Positions 35,372-47,553 of a stretch of DNA of 64,000 nt are shown one piece after another. Below the pieces are notes generated by a model. It was not told where the DNA came from. It saw only the letters and a program-made list of their open reading frames with translations, and did no database searches. The position numbers and the translations under genes were made by a program. Position 1 is the stretch's first letter. Each line of letters opens with the position of its first letter. This DNA comes from Costus lasius (taxonomy: Eukaryota > Streptophyta > Magnoliopsida > Zingiberales > Costaceae). The stretch is taken from NCBI GenBank assembly GCA_027563935.2, contig CM050449.1, positions 89,938,371-90,002,370 on the forward strand, in the 5' to 3' direction.

Positions 35372-37054
35372 TGTTTTACAACAACCAAGAAACAGCAACA
35401 ACCAAGAAACAGCAGATTAGTACTACTTCGAGTCATTTAAACTGGACTTATTTTAAATGACCATGGCTCGCACTATTTTAATCGAATTGACAACCCACAA
35501 AGTCAATCGAGAAATCCAAGATTTCCTAGTGAGATGAGATCCTCATTCCACACAAGGCTTTGTGTCCCACGAGGGTGGGATGAGATGCACAAAGTTACCC
35601 ATGTTTCCTAAGGTGGGCGTGCTGGCCGATTGCTCCAAGCAATTCCCCTTATTGAGACAGTCCAGGCATTTCATGTCCAGCGAGGGCTGGATATAGCATG
35701 AAACCCTAACCTCTCAACGATGCCTCTAGAGTTTCATCATGTGCCTAGCACACATGAAAATCTAGTCAAGTCCATTCCTAACCGTTATGCCCAGGGCCAA
35801 CGAGTTTCCTTGCGAAGACACACCCAGGTTAAAACTAGACTGGGGAAACCATTGTCACCACACACTTTCTAAAGATAAGTGGGTGTGTCCCACGAGGGTG
35901 GGAAACAATTCACAACTCCACTGATCGATAGCTTAGTGAGGGCTACGCGTTAGAAGGCTTACTAGACTTGATATTTTAATTGAGGGTTTTTGTTTAAGGT
36001 CTCATCATCTCAGTTTTATCTTATGTCTATCATTACAGGCATGCAATCCTATGGTGATAACATAACGATAAAACATTATAGGCATGCTTCTGCAGATAAT
36101 AATAAAAGCAGTAAAGAATGATGTGATCATATCCTATTCAAGACATTGAACCAACCCATGCCATGAAAGAGGTTCAACTCTTGTCCTAGAACTCAAGCCC
36201 CAAAAACTAGACCTAGCCTAACCGACCTCTAGCTTGAACTTCAAGGTTGGCTCCAAGGTCTTTCTCTCATGGTTTAGCTCTCAAACCTTACGGGTAGACC
36301 CCAAAGGTTCGGCCAATGCCATGGTCTTCCTCCAAGGAAGATGCGCCACCATGCAAGAAGCCAAGTTAGCCAGCTCTCAAACCCAAGGGTTCGGCCATGC
36401 CTAACTTGCGCAACTAAGCAAGCTTGCGTCTCTTCCTTTGATGCTTGTTGCGCCACCATCCAAGGTGCGCAAGCTTCATGCATGCGCCAAGCTCCAAGTA
36501 CATGCGCCACCCTAATCTTCTTTTTAGTTAAAAGAAAAGAGAAAAGCGACACGCAGGCCTCACAAGGATACATCACAGGCATGCAAAGGGGGGCTTGACT
36601 AATGATCACAACATCATGCACAATCAAGGTATTTACTCATGCAATTCTACATGCTCATGAAAAACATAAAATCTGAAATTTTACTTTTTCATAAAACTAG
36701 TCTCTTTTCCTCGTCTTCTTCTCACAAATCTTTTGGTTAATTGCGATTTATTTTTCATGATGATTTCAGAGATCCTTTCAGCTGGCAATTTTGTCAGATC
36801 AAGAGACTTGGCCAGTCCGAAGACACAATGCCCGTCCTACTTGACAAAATTACGTGCGCCTTTGATCTTTAAATCAAACAAGAAAAATAGTCCAAATATC
36901 CAAAAGAGATTGAGAGGATGATAGAAACAAGAAACCCTAATTTTTTCCTACTTAGAAAAAATCGTTTGTCATGCATCATGCTATTGACGAAAATAGAGAT
37001 ATGGCATGTGAGCATGAAAGAAAAGCGTAAAACATCGTTCGAGTCTTGCAAGTC
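35372..37054 (-). other. copia-B leader
   Basis: About 1.68 kb, no supported gene. Contains three hairpin modules (35884-35914, 35669-35703, 35558-35594) in the same order and position as in copia-A, although the sequences differ. The part nearest the PBS (about 36250-36600) is GCGCC-rich with no recognisable content. Confidence 0.75.
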
Positions 37055-37066
37055 CCTCTGATACCA
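37055..37066 (-). promoter_or_regulatory. copia-B primer-binding site (initiator tRNA-Met)
   Basis: Minus strand reads TGGTATCAGAGG, one base inside the LTR. Confidence 0.92.
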
Positions 37067-37067
37067 C

Positions 37068-39033
37068 TGTTGGGAAACCCCGGGGATATTTTATAATTTT
37101 CAGAGATAGAGATTACAAAATACATTGCACAGCGGAAGCAATATCCCCGAAACAGGCCGGTCCCAAAAAACCCAATGAAGATCGCAAGCAAGAGAGTCGA
37201 CACGATGAGGTCGATGTCGTGATAGGCGCCCAAGCGTGCGCCCTCTGCAGTCTCACACACACGGACCCCTCGAGTCCTCTTCTTCCATGCCCGGTGCTAG
37301 CCTCGGGAAGAAGATCCAAGCCTTGTGCTCCTTCTTCAAAATATGCGCCACCTCCAAGGTAGATGCGCCAAAGATGAAGAAGGATGAGGGAGAGGGAAAT
37401 CGCCAAGCACCAAGTTCCTTACGTCTAGAGAGAAGGAAGAGGCTTGCGGCTAGGGTTTGGAAGGAAGAAGAAGATGCGCCACTTCGTGGTGTTGTCGCCC
37501 TTCAAGCCCTTACTTTTGCCCCTCCTCTTGTTGTCACGCCTCTAAGGAATATGCATCATCATAAGAGGGGGGCGGCTAGGGTCACTTATAAAGAGCTAGA
37601 GGCGGTTAGGGCAAGGGTTGAGATCATGACAAGTGTATGGCTTGGATGAGAAGGTTTGAGGTAAGGAAAGTCTCCAAGACTTTACCATAAACCTCATTCA
37701 ACCTTTCCATAAGCTACCAAGCCTTGCCTTGTGCGCCAAGGCCTAGCCTTGCGCCCAAAGCAATGCCTTAATGCATTCACACTATCAATGGGAGAGGGCT
37801 AGGCGCATAAAGCTTCCTTAATGAAGCAAATTTGCCATCCAAACCCCATTATGCCCCTTAGGTGCCAATGGGCTTGGCTTCCTCCCCATTATACCCTTTT
37901 AGCCTATTGCCTCTTCATGACAACTTATTATTGGGCCTCATTGGATAATGATCTAGCCCAAACTTCATTACATTGCTTGATTAAGCACTTGGATCCAATC
38001 CAATGCAACCCTAATCCAAATGTGGCCAACCATGGTCAATTTCGGGTCAACCTGCCATAAATGGAGTTTGGCTCCAATAACATCCTTCCATCTCATCAGG
38101 CCCATTGGCGCTGATGAAATCTCCAAAATAGATCCGAGTTATCCAATAACTCGATCATAAGGCTTCCCGATCAATACGAGAACTCGAGTATCAAGGTGTG
38201 CGACCCTGTAGGTCCATCTGACGTTGGTAGTGCTGACCAAATGTCACCACAAGCAGTGAGTGGCACCTAGCAGTGCATCGCTGCTACCCAAGTCATCAGA
38301 ATGGATATCGACATCGACATCCCCATCATTGCAACAAGGTACATATGCATTACAGTCTCTTTGCCGAACTGATATCCGATTGGACAAGTGTGTCACCACT
38401 TGTTTTCACCCAATCACATGGTTATGACTAAATCAGGTTCTCACCTGGGTATGGCCATACACTTTCAGTCATAGAACCATAGAGGAGCTCCATGGATATC
38501 ATACTTCCCTTAGGAAGGGGCAAATCCTATGTCTGTCCATTGACCTTCTCATATGGGTCGTGACATGCTCAATGTCAACCGTTATTACCTCCCAACTACG
38601 GTGAGGTTTTAGGTTGTATCAAAGCAAGTCCCTAACCATATAGAATGGTCAATGACCTCAAGTCAAGGGATCAATGCATCTCCTGTCACTTGTGAGGATA
38701 ACTCATGACACCAAGTCATAGCCTCACAGCGGGTCGGTCCAGTATATCCACCTCTGATATACCCATGTGTCTGCGTTAGCACCTCATGCCTAACCAGCCC
38801 ATATACCAGTCTCACAAGTACCAGAGCTGTCCCATATCCACTCAGGTTCATCAACTGGGGACAATCATTTGAGCACAGATCCAATCTGTCTCTAGGGACA
38901 TTATCATATAAGTACACAATCGTAGGTGTAGACAAACAATGATAACGACAATGCCAGAAAGATATATATAAATATTAGAGTCAAGTAGTACAAAGATGGA
39001 CCAAAACTAGGTCCTAGGGCACATACACCAACA
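37068..39033 (-). repeat. copia-B 5' LTR (1.97 kb)
   Basis: In element orientation it runs from TGTTGGTGTATG at 39033 to TTCCCAACA at 37068, TG...CA ends. It shares with copia-A LTRs an island around CACCTGGGTATGGCCATAC (38442-38465) and weaker ones nearby (TTGGACAAG-GTGTCA, CAGTGAG-GG). Small ORFs inside it have no recognisable product. Confidence 0.88.
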
Positions 39034-39929
39034 AAGGGAAGGATAAAGAGAGGAGCAAGCTCAACTCTCGGTACACAAGAGGAGCAAGCTCCACTCTTGG
39101 CACAAACGCACAAGGAAACACTAACACAAAGGGTTTTCTCCAACGATTTCAACTTAGTGCAAAGTGTAAATTACAAGGGCTTTTAACCCCTTCACCCTCA
39201 ATGACAATATTCCCTTACATTAAATCCATGGCTGGTGTTCTTTTGTTTTGAATTGGATAGTTGAGATGAGATGTCTTTCAAGCTTTCTTATTGGATGATG
39301 TGGGCGGCTGAATGATTAACGTTGAAGTTGAATGCGCATGCTGAAGATTGGCTGTCATTTGGTTGGTTGGGTTGGCTGAGTTCTGTTTTGGGCTGCACAC
39401 ACATCTTGGTGCAAGAGATGGATGATGGTTGGTTGGACTTGTGAGCTGGAGTTGTGTTGACTTAATTGTTGACTGGAAGTCATGTTGACCTGGGTTGGAT
39501 GCTGATTTTGTGAAGATTGAAGCTGCAGCATTTGACCATTGAAATGGAGGTTGAATTAACATTGATGCCTGATGTTGACTGATGCTTGACCGCTAGATCT
39601 CCATTGGGGTTGACTTTGATTTATTGACTTTGACTTGTGGAAAATACCTTGAGGGCTGATTTGTAGTTGAGGGGGTTGGAGGTGCCTTGTAAGTGCATTA
39701 CAGGTGCCAAAATATCCTAGGCTAAACAACCTATTACATTCACTACAAAAGGAAAATAAAGACTTCAAAATAAACCCTAGGCTAGGTCCTAACTACAACA
39801 ACAATAAGTGCGGAACTTAAAATAATGTTGCAACATATAATCCCTAAATATCAAAATGCAACAAGTTTTCAAAATAACATCAAACATAATTAAATCCTTG
39901 GAGATCCTTGGAGACGTCCCTACATCAAG
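39034..39929. other. Unassigned non-coding segment, possibly an LTR fragment
   Basis: No ORF with recognisable similarity. Near its left end GAGGAGCAAGCTC is repeated (about 39050 and 39080) within two adjacent units of roughly 32 bp. It lies between the outer end of the copia-B LTR and the truncated 5' LTR of G2, so it is probably a fragment of another element or the original target. I cannot identify it. Confidence 0.5.
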
Positions 39930-40956
39930 ATGCTAGAAGTTTCAGAGCAAAAGGAGGTTGATCGGGGGAGAAATCAACGAAGGAGTCGACGCCGGCACTG
40001 TTCACGCGAGTTCTTGGAGCAAATTACGGTTGTAATTTTCATTACAGCCGTGGTGTGTTTAGTAAATTCTCCTTTCTCTTCAAATTTTGATCCTTTGAAA
40101 CTATTGATTGTTGTAATTCTTTTACCATGCTAGCTTAGACAATTTATGGGACATGGGGGTGTAATCCCCTTAATTTCTAATGACTAGATAATTTTTATTT
40201 TGTAAGAATAATTTTGTGTTGATAATTCTACTCATGTGACGATTGCCTTTAATTCTCCATAGTTTTATATTATCATCATGTTTCAGAGTTTTTACGATAT
40301 GGAATGAAAGGTGATTTGTGAAAACTTGGAACCTTAGAGTTGAATGTTAGGAACTCACCGTAAGAAATTAGGTTTGCTCTTATTTCTTGATTTTAGAAGT
40401 ATTATTGCCATGCTGATGATCTAAATCTAGGATTGAGTTACTACGATAAACGTGAAGATACTGCAAGAAATTGAGTATTGGATCGTTGGAGAACCATAAG
40501 TAGAACTTGTGTTGAAATTCGGATGCACGAAAGTGATCCTTGAGTTTCCACTTGAGATAATTGACTTAGAATTCGAATGCACAAAAGTGATCCTTGAGTT
40601 CTTTGTTGATGGTTTACTTATTTTCAGCATTGAATAGATCTTGTGCGAAAGTGAGGATCGGTTCTTTGTATGATTGCCTGCTCGAAAGTGAGACGATTCC
40701 TTTATGAAGTAAATTATATCTTTATCATAATAAAATTAGACTGACGAACATCTATCTAGTCATAGAAATTAAGGTGGATGAAACCGTAGTCCCAGTTTCT
40801 CTCTCTGATATTTTCGTGTAGCTTTTGATAGTTTGCTTTATATTTTTGACTGCCTACCTAGTGAGAAATTGATTATTCGGTACTTGACAAACGAGGACTG
40901 TGTGGTTCGATATCTTAATTATTACTTCGAGTATCCGTGCACTTGCGGACACAACA
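39930..40956 (+). repeat. G2 5' LTR, truncated
   Basis: Aligns to the second half of the G3 LTR (read on the minus strand), including GGGACATGGGGG near 40147, repeated GATCCTTGAG blocks with TGCACGAAAGTG, and the end CTTGCGGACACAACA at 40956. The left edge is approximate. Confidence 0.78.
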
Positions 40957-40962
40957 AGTTTT

Positions 40963-40980
40963 TCGCATTATTGCCGGGGA
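40963..40980 (+). promoter_or_regulatory. G2 primer-binding site, degenerate (tRNA-Asp type)
   Basis: TCGCATTATTGCCGGGGA sits just after the LTR end. It resembles the Athila site TGGCGCCGTTGCCGGGGA complementary to tRNA-Asp but has several mismatches. Confidence 0.65.
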
Positions 40981-41128
40981 CCTTGGTTTTTATCAATATT
41001 GAAGATATTGAAAGTATTGCTAGACTAGGTTTTGTTTATTTCTTATTTATGTTCTATCTTTCTGTTCTTTTCTATTTACTTAGTTATTTGACCTATCTGC
41101 TTTAGATTGTATAGGAAATTTAGATCTG

Positions 41129-42517
41129 ATGGCGGACCGGAGAACACTCAGGGACTATGCATCCCCTAACCCACATGAGATACACTTTAGCATTGCCAGA
41201 CCAGCTATTGAGGCTAATTTCAAGATCAATCCTGCTTTCTTGTCTATGATCTAGCAGAATCAGTTTGGAGGATTATCAATTGAAGATCCTTATCAAGATT
41301 TATATCTTTTTCTTGAATATTGTGACACCATTAAAATTAATGGAGTTTCTGATGATGCATTAAAACTAAGATTGCTTCCTTTTTCTCTCAGGGACCGAGC
41401 GCGTTCTTGGTTACATTCTCGACCTACTGGTACCTTTACCACGTGGGAACAACTATCAAATACTTTCTTGTTGAAGTACTTTCCACCCGGCAAAACCATC
41501 CAGTTGAAAAACCAAATTACAATCTTTACATAGAAGGATGGCGAATCCCTTAGCGAGGCATGGTAGCGTTTCAACGATTTACAACAGAAGTGTCCTCACC
41601 ACGGCCTTGAAAATTGGGTTTTAATTCATACATTTTATAATGGCCTACTTTATAATACTCGTCTGATTGTTGATGCTGCTGCAGGAGGAACCCTCATGAG
41701 TAGAACCATTGAAGATGCTTTCAGCTTATTTGAAGAGATGTCCTTGAACCTCTCAAGTAGAACCATTTATGACTAGTCAAAATCAATTAATGACAAATCA
41801 AAATAAAGAGATTGAAGATCTTAAGGGATTGGTTAGTCATCTTACCTCTCAAGTAGGATCCTTAGCTGCTTACAATAAAACTCTAGAAGATTAGATTCCT
41901 GAATTAGACCCTAGGGAACATTGTAATGCTATCATTACTAGGAGTGGAAGGCAATTATATGAGCGAAAAGGGAGAGTTGAAGATGAGCCTAGTAATGAAC
42001 ATGATCATGAATTAGACTCAGAAAAATCTTCTAAGCATGAACAGTCCCAAACTAGTTTGTCATCTCACCAAGGTGATGAACCTAAAGGTGATATGCCATG
42101 TCAGAATGATATTTCTAAACCTAATTATCCCTCACCATATAGGCCACCTATACCCTTTCCCCAGAGGTTAGTGCAAGCAAAATTGGACAAGCAATTTGGG
42201 AAATTTCTTGATGTTTTGAAAAAGATTTGCATTAACATTCCATTTACTGAAGCTTTATCTCAAAAGCCCACATATGCTAAATTTTTTAATGAAATTTTTT
42301 CTAATAAAAGAAAGATAGAGGACTATGGTACTATGGCTCTTACTGAAGAATGTAGTGCTATTATCCAAAACAAGTTGCCACCGAAATTAAAAGACCCGGG
42401 TAGTTTCTCTATACCTTGTTTTATTGGGAGCATGGCTTTTGACCGAGCCTTATGTGATTTGGGTGCTAGTGTCAGTCTAATGCCATTGTCTATTTGCAGG
42501 AAATTGGACATGGGAGA
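41129..42517 (+). pseudogene. G2 Athila gag and protease N-terminal part
   Basis: Starts ATGGCGGACCGG and translates to the Athila Gag pattern (RTLRDYASPNP, QNQFGG, DTIKINGVSDDALKLR, WLHSRPTGTFTTW). It is broken by stops near 41252, 41533 and 41566. The zinc-knuckle region found in G3 is deleted with a frameshift near 41755. Protease follows in an open stretch from 42057, with KLPPKLKDPGSFSIP and the active-site motif DLGAS near 42460. Cut by G3 after RKLDMG. Confidence 0.88.
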
Positions 42518-45500
42518 TATTGTGTCCGCAAGTGTACGGATACTCAAAGTAATAAAGAAAGTATCGAATCCACAGGGACCTATGTTGCTGAGTACTGGAT
42601 AATTGATTTTTCACTATCTAGGCAATCAAAAGAGTGCAAACTAGCAACCGAAGACCAAAACGCTGAAACGGAATTATCAGAGAGAGAAGCTGGGACTAGG
42701 GTTTCATTCACTTCAATTTTTATGACTATACATGAATAGAGATTTCATCAGTTTAATTTCGTCATGATAAAGATGCAATTTACTTGAATAAAAGGATTAT
42801 CTCACTTTCGTGCAGACAACCATGCAGGGATAAATCTTCACTCTCGCGCAAGAATCATCCCAACGCTAATGATAAGTAAATCATCAAACTGAGAACTCAA
42901 GGATCACTTTCGTGCATCCGAGTTCTAAGTCGATAATCTCTAGTGGAATTTCAAGGATCACTTTCATGCATCTGAATCTCGACACTAGTTTTACTCAAGG
43001 TTCTCTAACGTTCGGATCTTTGCTTTCGCACAAGATCTCCACGTTTGAAAGCTTAGACTCAATCCTAGATTTATATTATTATCATGGCAGTTAGCTTACG
43101 AGAATCAAACAAACAAGAACTAACCTAAAAAGGGTTCCTATCATGCAATTCTAGGGTTCAAAATCCTCAAGCAATTACTTTTCAGTCAATAGCAAAAATC
43201 CTAAAACATAAATAATAATATAAATTTAAGGAGAGTCTAAGAACAAAACATCACATGAGTAAAATCATCATGCTAAGATTAAACAAGATGAAATAATAGA
43301 AAAGATAGTCATCTAGTCATTAAAACTCAAGTGAATTACTCCCCCATGTCCCAAAAGAGGTTTAAGCTATCATGGAAGGAAGATTACAATGATTCATGAT
43401 GAAGAAAATTGAAACAGAGGAAGAGTGAAAATTACGGTACGACCGTAATCTGGGCTAGGAGCGGTGACGCTCGGTTTTCTTGTGATTTCTCCTCCATCTC
43501 TCTGATCACATTGAAACTTTAGGTGCTCCTTCTCCCCCTCTATGCGTAGCTTCCACTCAAATTTTGCAGCCGGAGATGCACTGTACGCTTCCCGGCGGTG
43601 AAAGCTAGGGCGGTAGTGTGTAAGGCGATTTCTCTCTCTGTGGTGAACGAAAATTAGGGCTTTTGGTGTGCTTGGCTTCGTCTCGTCCATGGCTCCCTTT
43701 CTGCTTCTTACTGCTTCGAATATAAGGGCCTGGATCATCCGCAATCAACCACGCAAAAATTAGGCTTCGGAGTTGACCGGGAAAGTCGCGAGCAGCGATA
43801 TAATTACGGCCGTAATGGTCTTTACGGCAATGCCGTAATCTGGACAGTGAGGTCTCGGCTTGAAATCTTCTGGAATTACGGTACCATAACGTTCTTTACA
43901 GTAGCGCCGTAATGTCTGAAAGGTCCCCCACAAGGGGCGAAACCCTAAAACATGCGCTAAACAAATCTTGCATGGGCGGAATCTAGGGTTTCCTAAGATC
44001 GGATAGCATGTATTATGATCAACTTTAACAACAGAAAAGGAATTCATACCGAAGCCATATGAAGGATGTCGCCTTGGAAGCAAGAGAACAAAAGAGGTCT
44101 CCTCCAAATCGTCACACACAAGATGATGTCGCTTTCTCTTTTGGTGCTCCTTGTGCTAGCAAGGTTCCAAGAGGTCTTGATCGAATGGGAGGGAAGATGA
44201 TCTCCTTGCTTGGCGAAACTTTTTCCTCTTGTCGTCTTAGCCTTTTCACACGAGAATGCTTCTCCAAAGAAAACCAAGGAGGCGACAAAGGCGTGAAGAG
44301 GCGAGAGAGAGGCGACGTGAGATCATGGACACGTTTGAGAACATGCTATCTAAAAATAGCAAAATCCAAACGTTCATGCGACCATGCATTACCCCAATCG
44401 CAAATGCCTCACCACCTGAACCATGCGCTCATCCAATGAGCTGGTTCAAATCGATTTGGTTCAACAACCAAATAAACCAAGCAATTAGTCCAGATCATAA
44501 TAAACCACTGAGGCCTAAGATCTGACCGTTGATCTCTTAATGCTCTTGATCTGACCGATCTAGCATCTATTCTCTCGATCGAAGCTTACCGATCTCAAGC
44601 CCTAATCAATCAAACATGATTAGACCAGATCTCACTTTTATTCAGAGAGTAAATCCCTTTAAACTGAACTCAAACAATTCAGTCCACACGATCTGACTTA
44701 AGTAAGCCATATCATCAAATTGTGCGACCCTAAAGGTTTCCTCTAAATGTCGGTAACGACAACTTACGTTATCACGATCAGTGAGGGGTATCTAGCAACA
44801 CATCACTGTCTCCCGATATAAAGGAAAGAGTCTTCCAAGACTACACCCAAACTACAGCACAAGTGTGAATCCAATTCACAAGGCATGCATATTTCCTTTG
44901 CCACTGGATGTTCTTATTGGACAAGCGTGTCAAGCTTGTAGCTCCAATATGATGAGCATGATTAGAGCAGATGAACACAGTCACCTGGGTATGGCCATAC
45001 ACTTTCTCAATCATCTCATCCAGGGGGCCCCTTTAGAACACCACACTCCAATTATAGAGACGGCAATCCTTTGTCTATCACTAATGCCCTAACCTGACTC
45101 AAGCTCACCATCCAAGATAGTCTATAACCATTATGTTTCAAATGATATTGAACTACCTCAAAACAATGACAATCATCATTTAGAAACACAAGTGATCTCA
45201 AGTCAGAGGAAATGTGCCACTTGTTACATTCAAGGATTATTCACATTGTGACAAGCAATTGAATATCCTAGTAGGGTCTGTCCAGTACATCCAATGTACC
45301 CATGAGTCTACATCTCATTCCATGCTCGAAGCATCCTATAAGATTAGAGCACATATTAGTCTCAATCATATCAAGGCTGTCTCATGTTCACCAAGATATC
45401 TCGACTAAGGACTTCACAGCATGTCAGCCCAGCTGAACAGCTTTGAGACATTATTCAGAAGTACACTTATTGCAGCAGATAATGTAACAAACTGAATAAC

Positions 45501-46060
45501 AACCATGCCTTTATAAACATAAGAGTTTATTACATGATACTGATACAATCCCAAGGCCTCAAACATTAGCCTTAAGGGCATACCCCAACAATGTCAAAAT
45601 CTTTCAGGTTAAAAATTGACTCGGAATTATGGTACCGTAATGCGCCTTATGGTAGTACCGTAATCTCCATCAATCCTTTGATCAAAAACACTCCGAAATA
45701 CGGCACCGTAAAGATGTGTACGGTAGTGCCATAATCATATGAGATTCTCTGCCCGGAAAACCTCCAAATTACGGTATCGTAAAGAATATATTGGAGGTGC
45801 CGTAATTTCCTCTGAAGCTCCAAATCTTCTAAAATTTGACGTGTGATCTCCTTTTGATGTTCTGAATTCAATTATGCACTTGGATTGCTCGAAATCGACT
45901 TAAAAACATGCCTTTTTACCTGACAATCATTAAAAATAGAAAAGAGTGTAGATTCCGGAAATATTGATAAAAAGGGCATAAAAATACGCAAAGTCTATGA
46001 ATATGACACAAAACCATCAACAAAATGGCATAGAAATTACGATAAATTTCGGTGTCATCA
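42518..46060 (-). repeat. G3 3' LTR, interrupted by a solo copia-A LTR
   Basis: Two pieces (42518-43916 and 45596-46060) join across the solo LTR and align end to end with 61607-63489. About 1.86 kb without the insertion. The pair has visibly diverged by some percent, with the densest differences near 42530-42600. Confidence 0.9.
43917..45590 (-). mobile_element. Solo copia-A LTR in the G3 LTR
   Basis: 1674 bp in minus orientation (TGTTGGGGTATG at 45590 to CTTTCA at 43917), no internal region, flanked by ATGTC at 43912-43916 and 45591-45595. The intact site is seen at 63018-63030 in the other LTR (GCCGTAATGTCAAAATC). Confidence 0.95.
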
Positions 46061-47553
46061 AACACATAAGGCTCAAACTTTGCTTGTCCTCAAGCAAAAA
46101 CCATGAAAATTCAAAAATTGATCATAGGCATAGACTTTCTCATGGAAAATAAATTTCTATCATATAATCACTAATGACAAATCTTCATTAATTGCATTAT
46201 AAAATTTTAAGACAGATTTATCATCTTCTAAATCTAATTCTCAAGATCCCCAACTTAGTCAAATAAAACTTCGCAACTTGCATAAAAGTAAGAATTTCAA
46301 TCTCAAGACTTTATCCAATTTTCAGTTTAGGTTTATCATACTTTTGCTTACAGGAATAGGATATCCAAAATCTTTTTCTACTCATATTTTTCTTTTTTCT
46401 TTTTGTTTTTTGATGGCATGTACCCACATAGATACATACCTTTTTTTTTGTTTCTTTTTGCATCAATCACATTCTCTAATTCGATTACCACTTTTTTCTG
46501 GTGATGAAATCGGAGTACACTGACCACATAGTCAGTGTAATAGAACTCATGTCTTTTTAGTATTGGGATTTTTCACCAAAGACAGCGGAGTTAATGTGAA
46601 TAGATTCTTCTCATTTATTTTTTTTTCTTTTCTTTTCAAACTTCAACCCATGTCATTCGGTACCACTGTCAATTTTAGACAGTGCCAAGTAGGGGAGTCT
46701 CTCACTATTTTTGTGGATTTTGGATTCTTTTTCCCAACAAATAGTAAAATAAACAAAACCTCAATTAGATTAATCAATCAATATCAATTCAAATATTCAT
46801 ACTCATATGCTGATTTTATTCAAGAAGTAGTTTCACTTTTAAATCAAAATTTTCAAACAACATATCTCCCTAAAATCCTACTCCTCAACCAATGAAGAAT
46901 TTCAAAAGTAGATATGTATAAGAGAAATAAATTTGACATGATAGGCCTTATTCTAGTCTCAATTTTGGATTAATTCAACAACATCAATCATCAATAATTT
47001 CAAAAGTGATTCAAAGCCACAAATCATCTCATCATCATCAAACATTAACATGTCATGTCATCAAAATATTATCAAGTGAATACAACCATATTGAAAAGAA
47101 TATCATCAATATCATTATACAACCCCATCGAAGATCAAAAAGATAAGTATGAAAAATAGAGTAGTAGTGACGGCGGACATAGATATGCAGAAGAAGCATC
47201 CTTCCCTTCAACACATGAAATATCAATAAGATGTAGAAAATGAAAGACAAAAGATAAAAGGGGAAAGAGATACTTACAAGACTCTACCAATTTTCACCGT
47301 CTTCATATCCTATCTCTTCAGTGCTTTCCGCTGCGGCATCCATAGGATCAATAGGTGGCGTTCTCTGGGGTCCTCCATACTCTCCACTCCTCCTGGGATC
47401 CTAAAAATCAAAACGTTCATACAAGAAGTTTCCCATCTCCTCCATATAGGTACTCAGATTTTCAATGTCTTTATGCATGTGATGCATAGAATCAGTCATC
47501 TGGCTTACGGAACCTCTCATGTCACTCATTGTGTTCATCACTCTCTCCATCCT
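46061..47553 (-). other. G3 3' non-coding region next to the LTR
   Basis: AT-rich, with pyrimidine runs on the plus strand (46385-46460, 46620-46640). Bases next to the LTR (CAAGCAAAGTTTGAG on the minus strand) match the same site in G1 and probably hold the plus-strand primer. Small ORFs here have no recognisable product. Confidence 0.65.

Larger units (their letters stand above)
20841..39033 (-). mobile_element. Ty1-copia element of a second family, copia-B, split by A'
   Basis: Minus-strand copia element with 5' LTR 37068-39033, PBS, leader, gag to RT (32916-35371) and RT to RNase H (21055-22190), then a truncated 3' LTR (20841-21033). The two coding halves join in the RT at the A' target site. 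Proteins are clearly related to copia-A, but the LTRs align only in short islands. Over the 193 bp present in both LTRs I count 6 differences (about 3%), which makes it older than its passenger A'. Confidence 0.88.
39930..42517 (+). mobile_element. Athila-type Ty3-gypsy element G2, left part
   Basis: Plus-strand element with a truncated 5' LTR, PBS, leader, gag and protease start. It is interrupted at 42517 by G3 and resumes at 63490. Flanks of the interruption are GGAGA on both sides, and the protease reading resumes with GELK, as in the G3 protein (NIGELK). Confidence 0.88.

Noticed and set aside
37236..37649. 137-codon frame on the plus strand.
   Set aside because: It lies inside the copia-B LTR, antisense to it, with no recognisable domain.
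39278..39562. 94-codon Ser/Thr/Asn/Gln-rich frame on the minus strand.
   Set aside because: Low-complexity translation of GGTTG-type repeats; no family pattern and no promoter or start support.
42515..42605. Open frame continuing from G2 protease into ILKVIKKVSNPQGP sequence.
   Set aside because: The extension is translation into the G3 LTR. The true protease continuation is at 63490, after the duplicated GGAGA.
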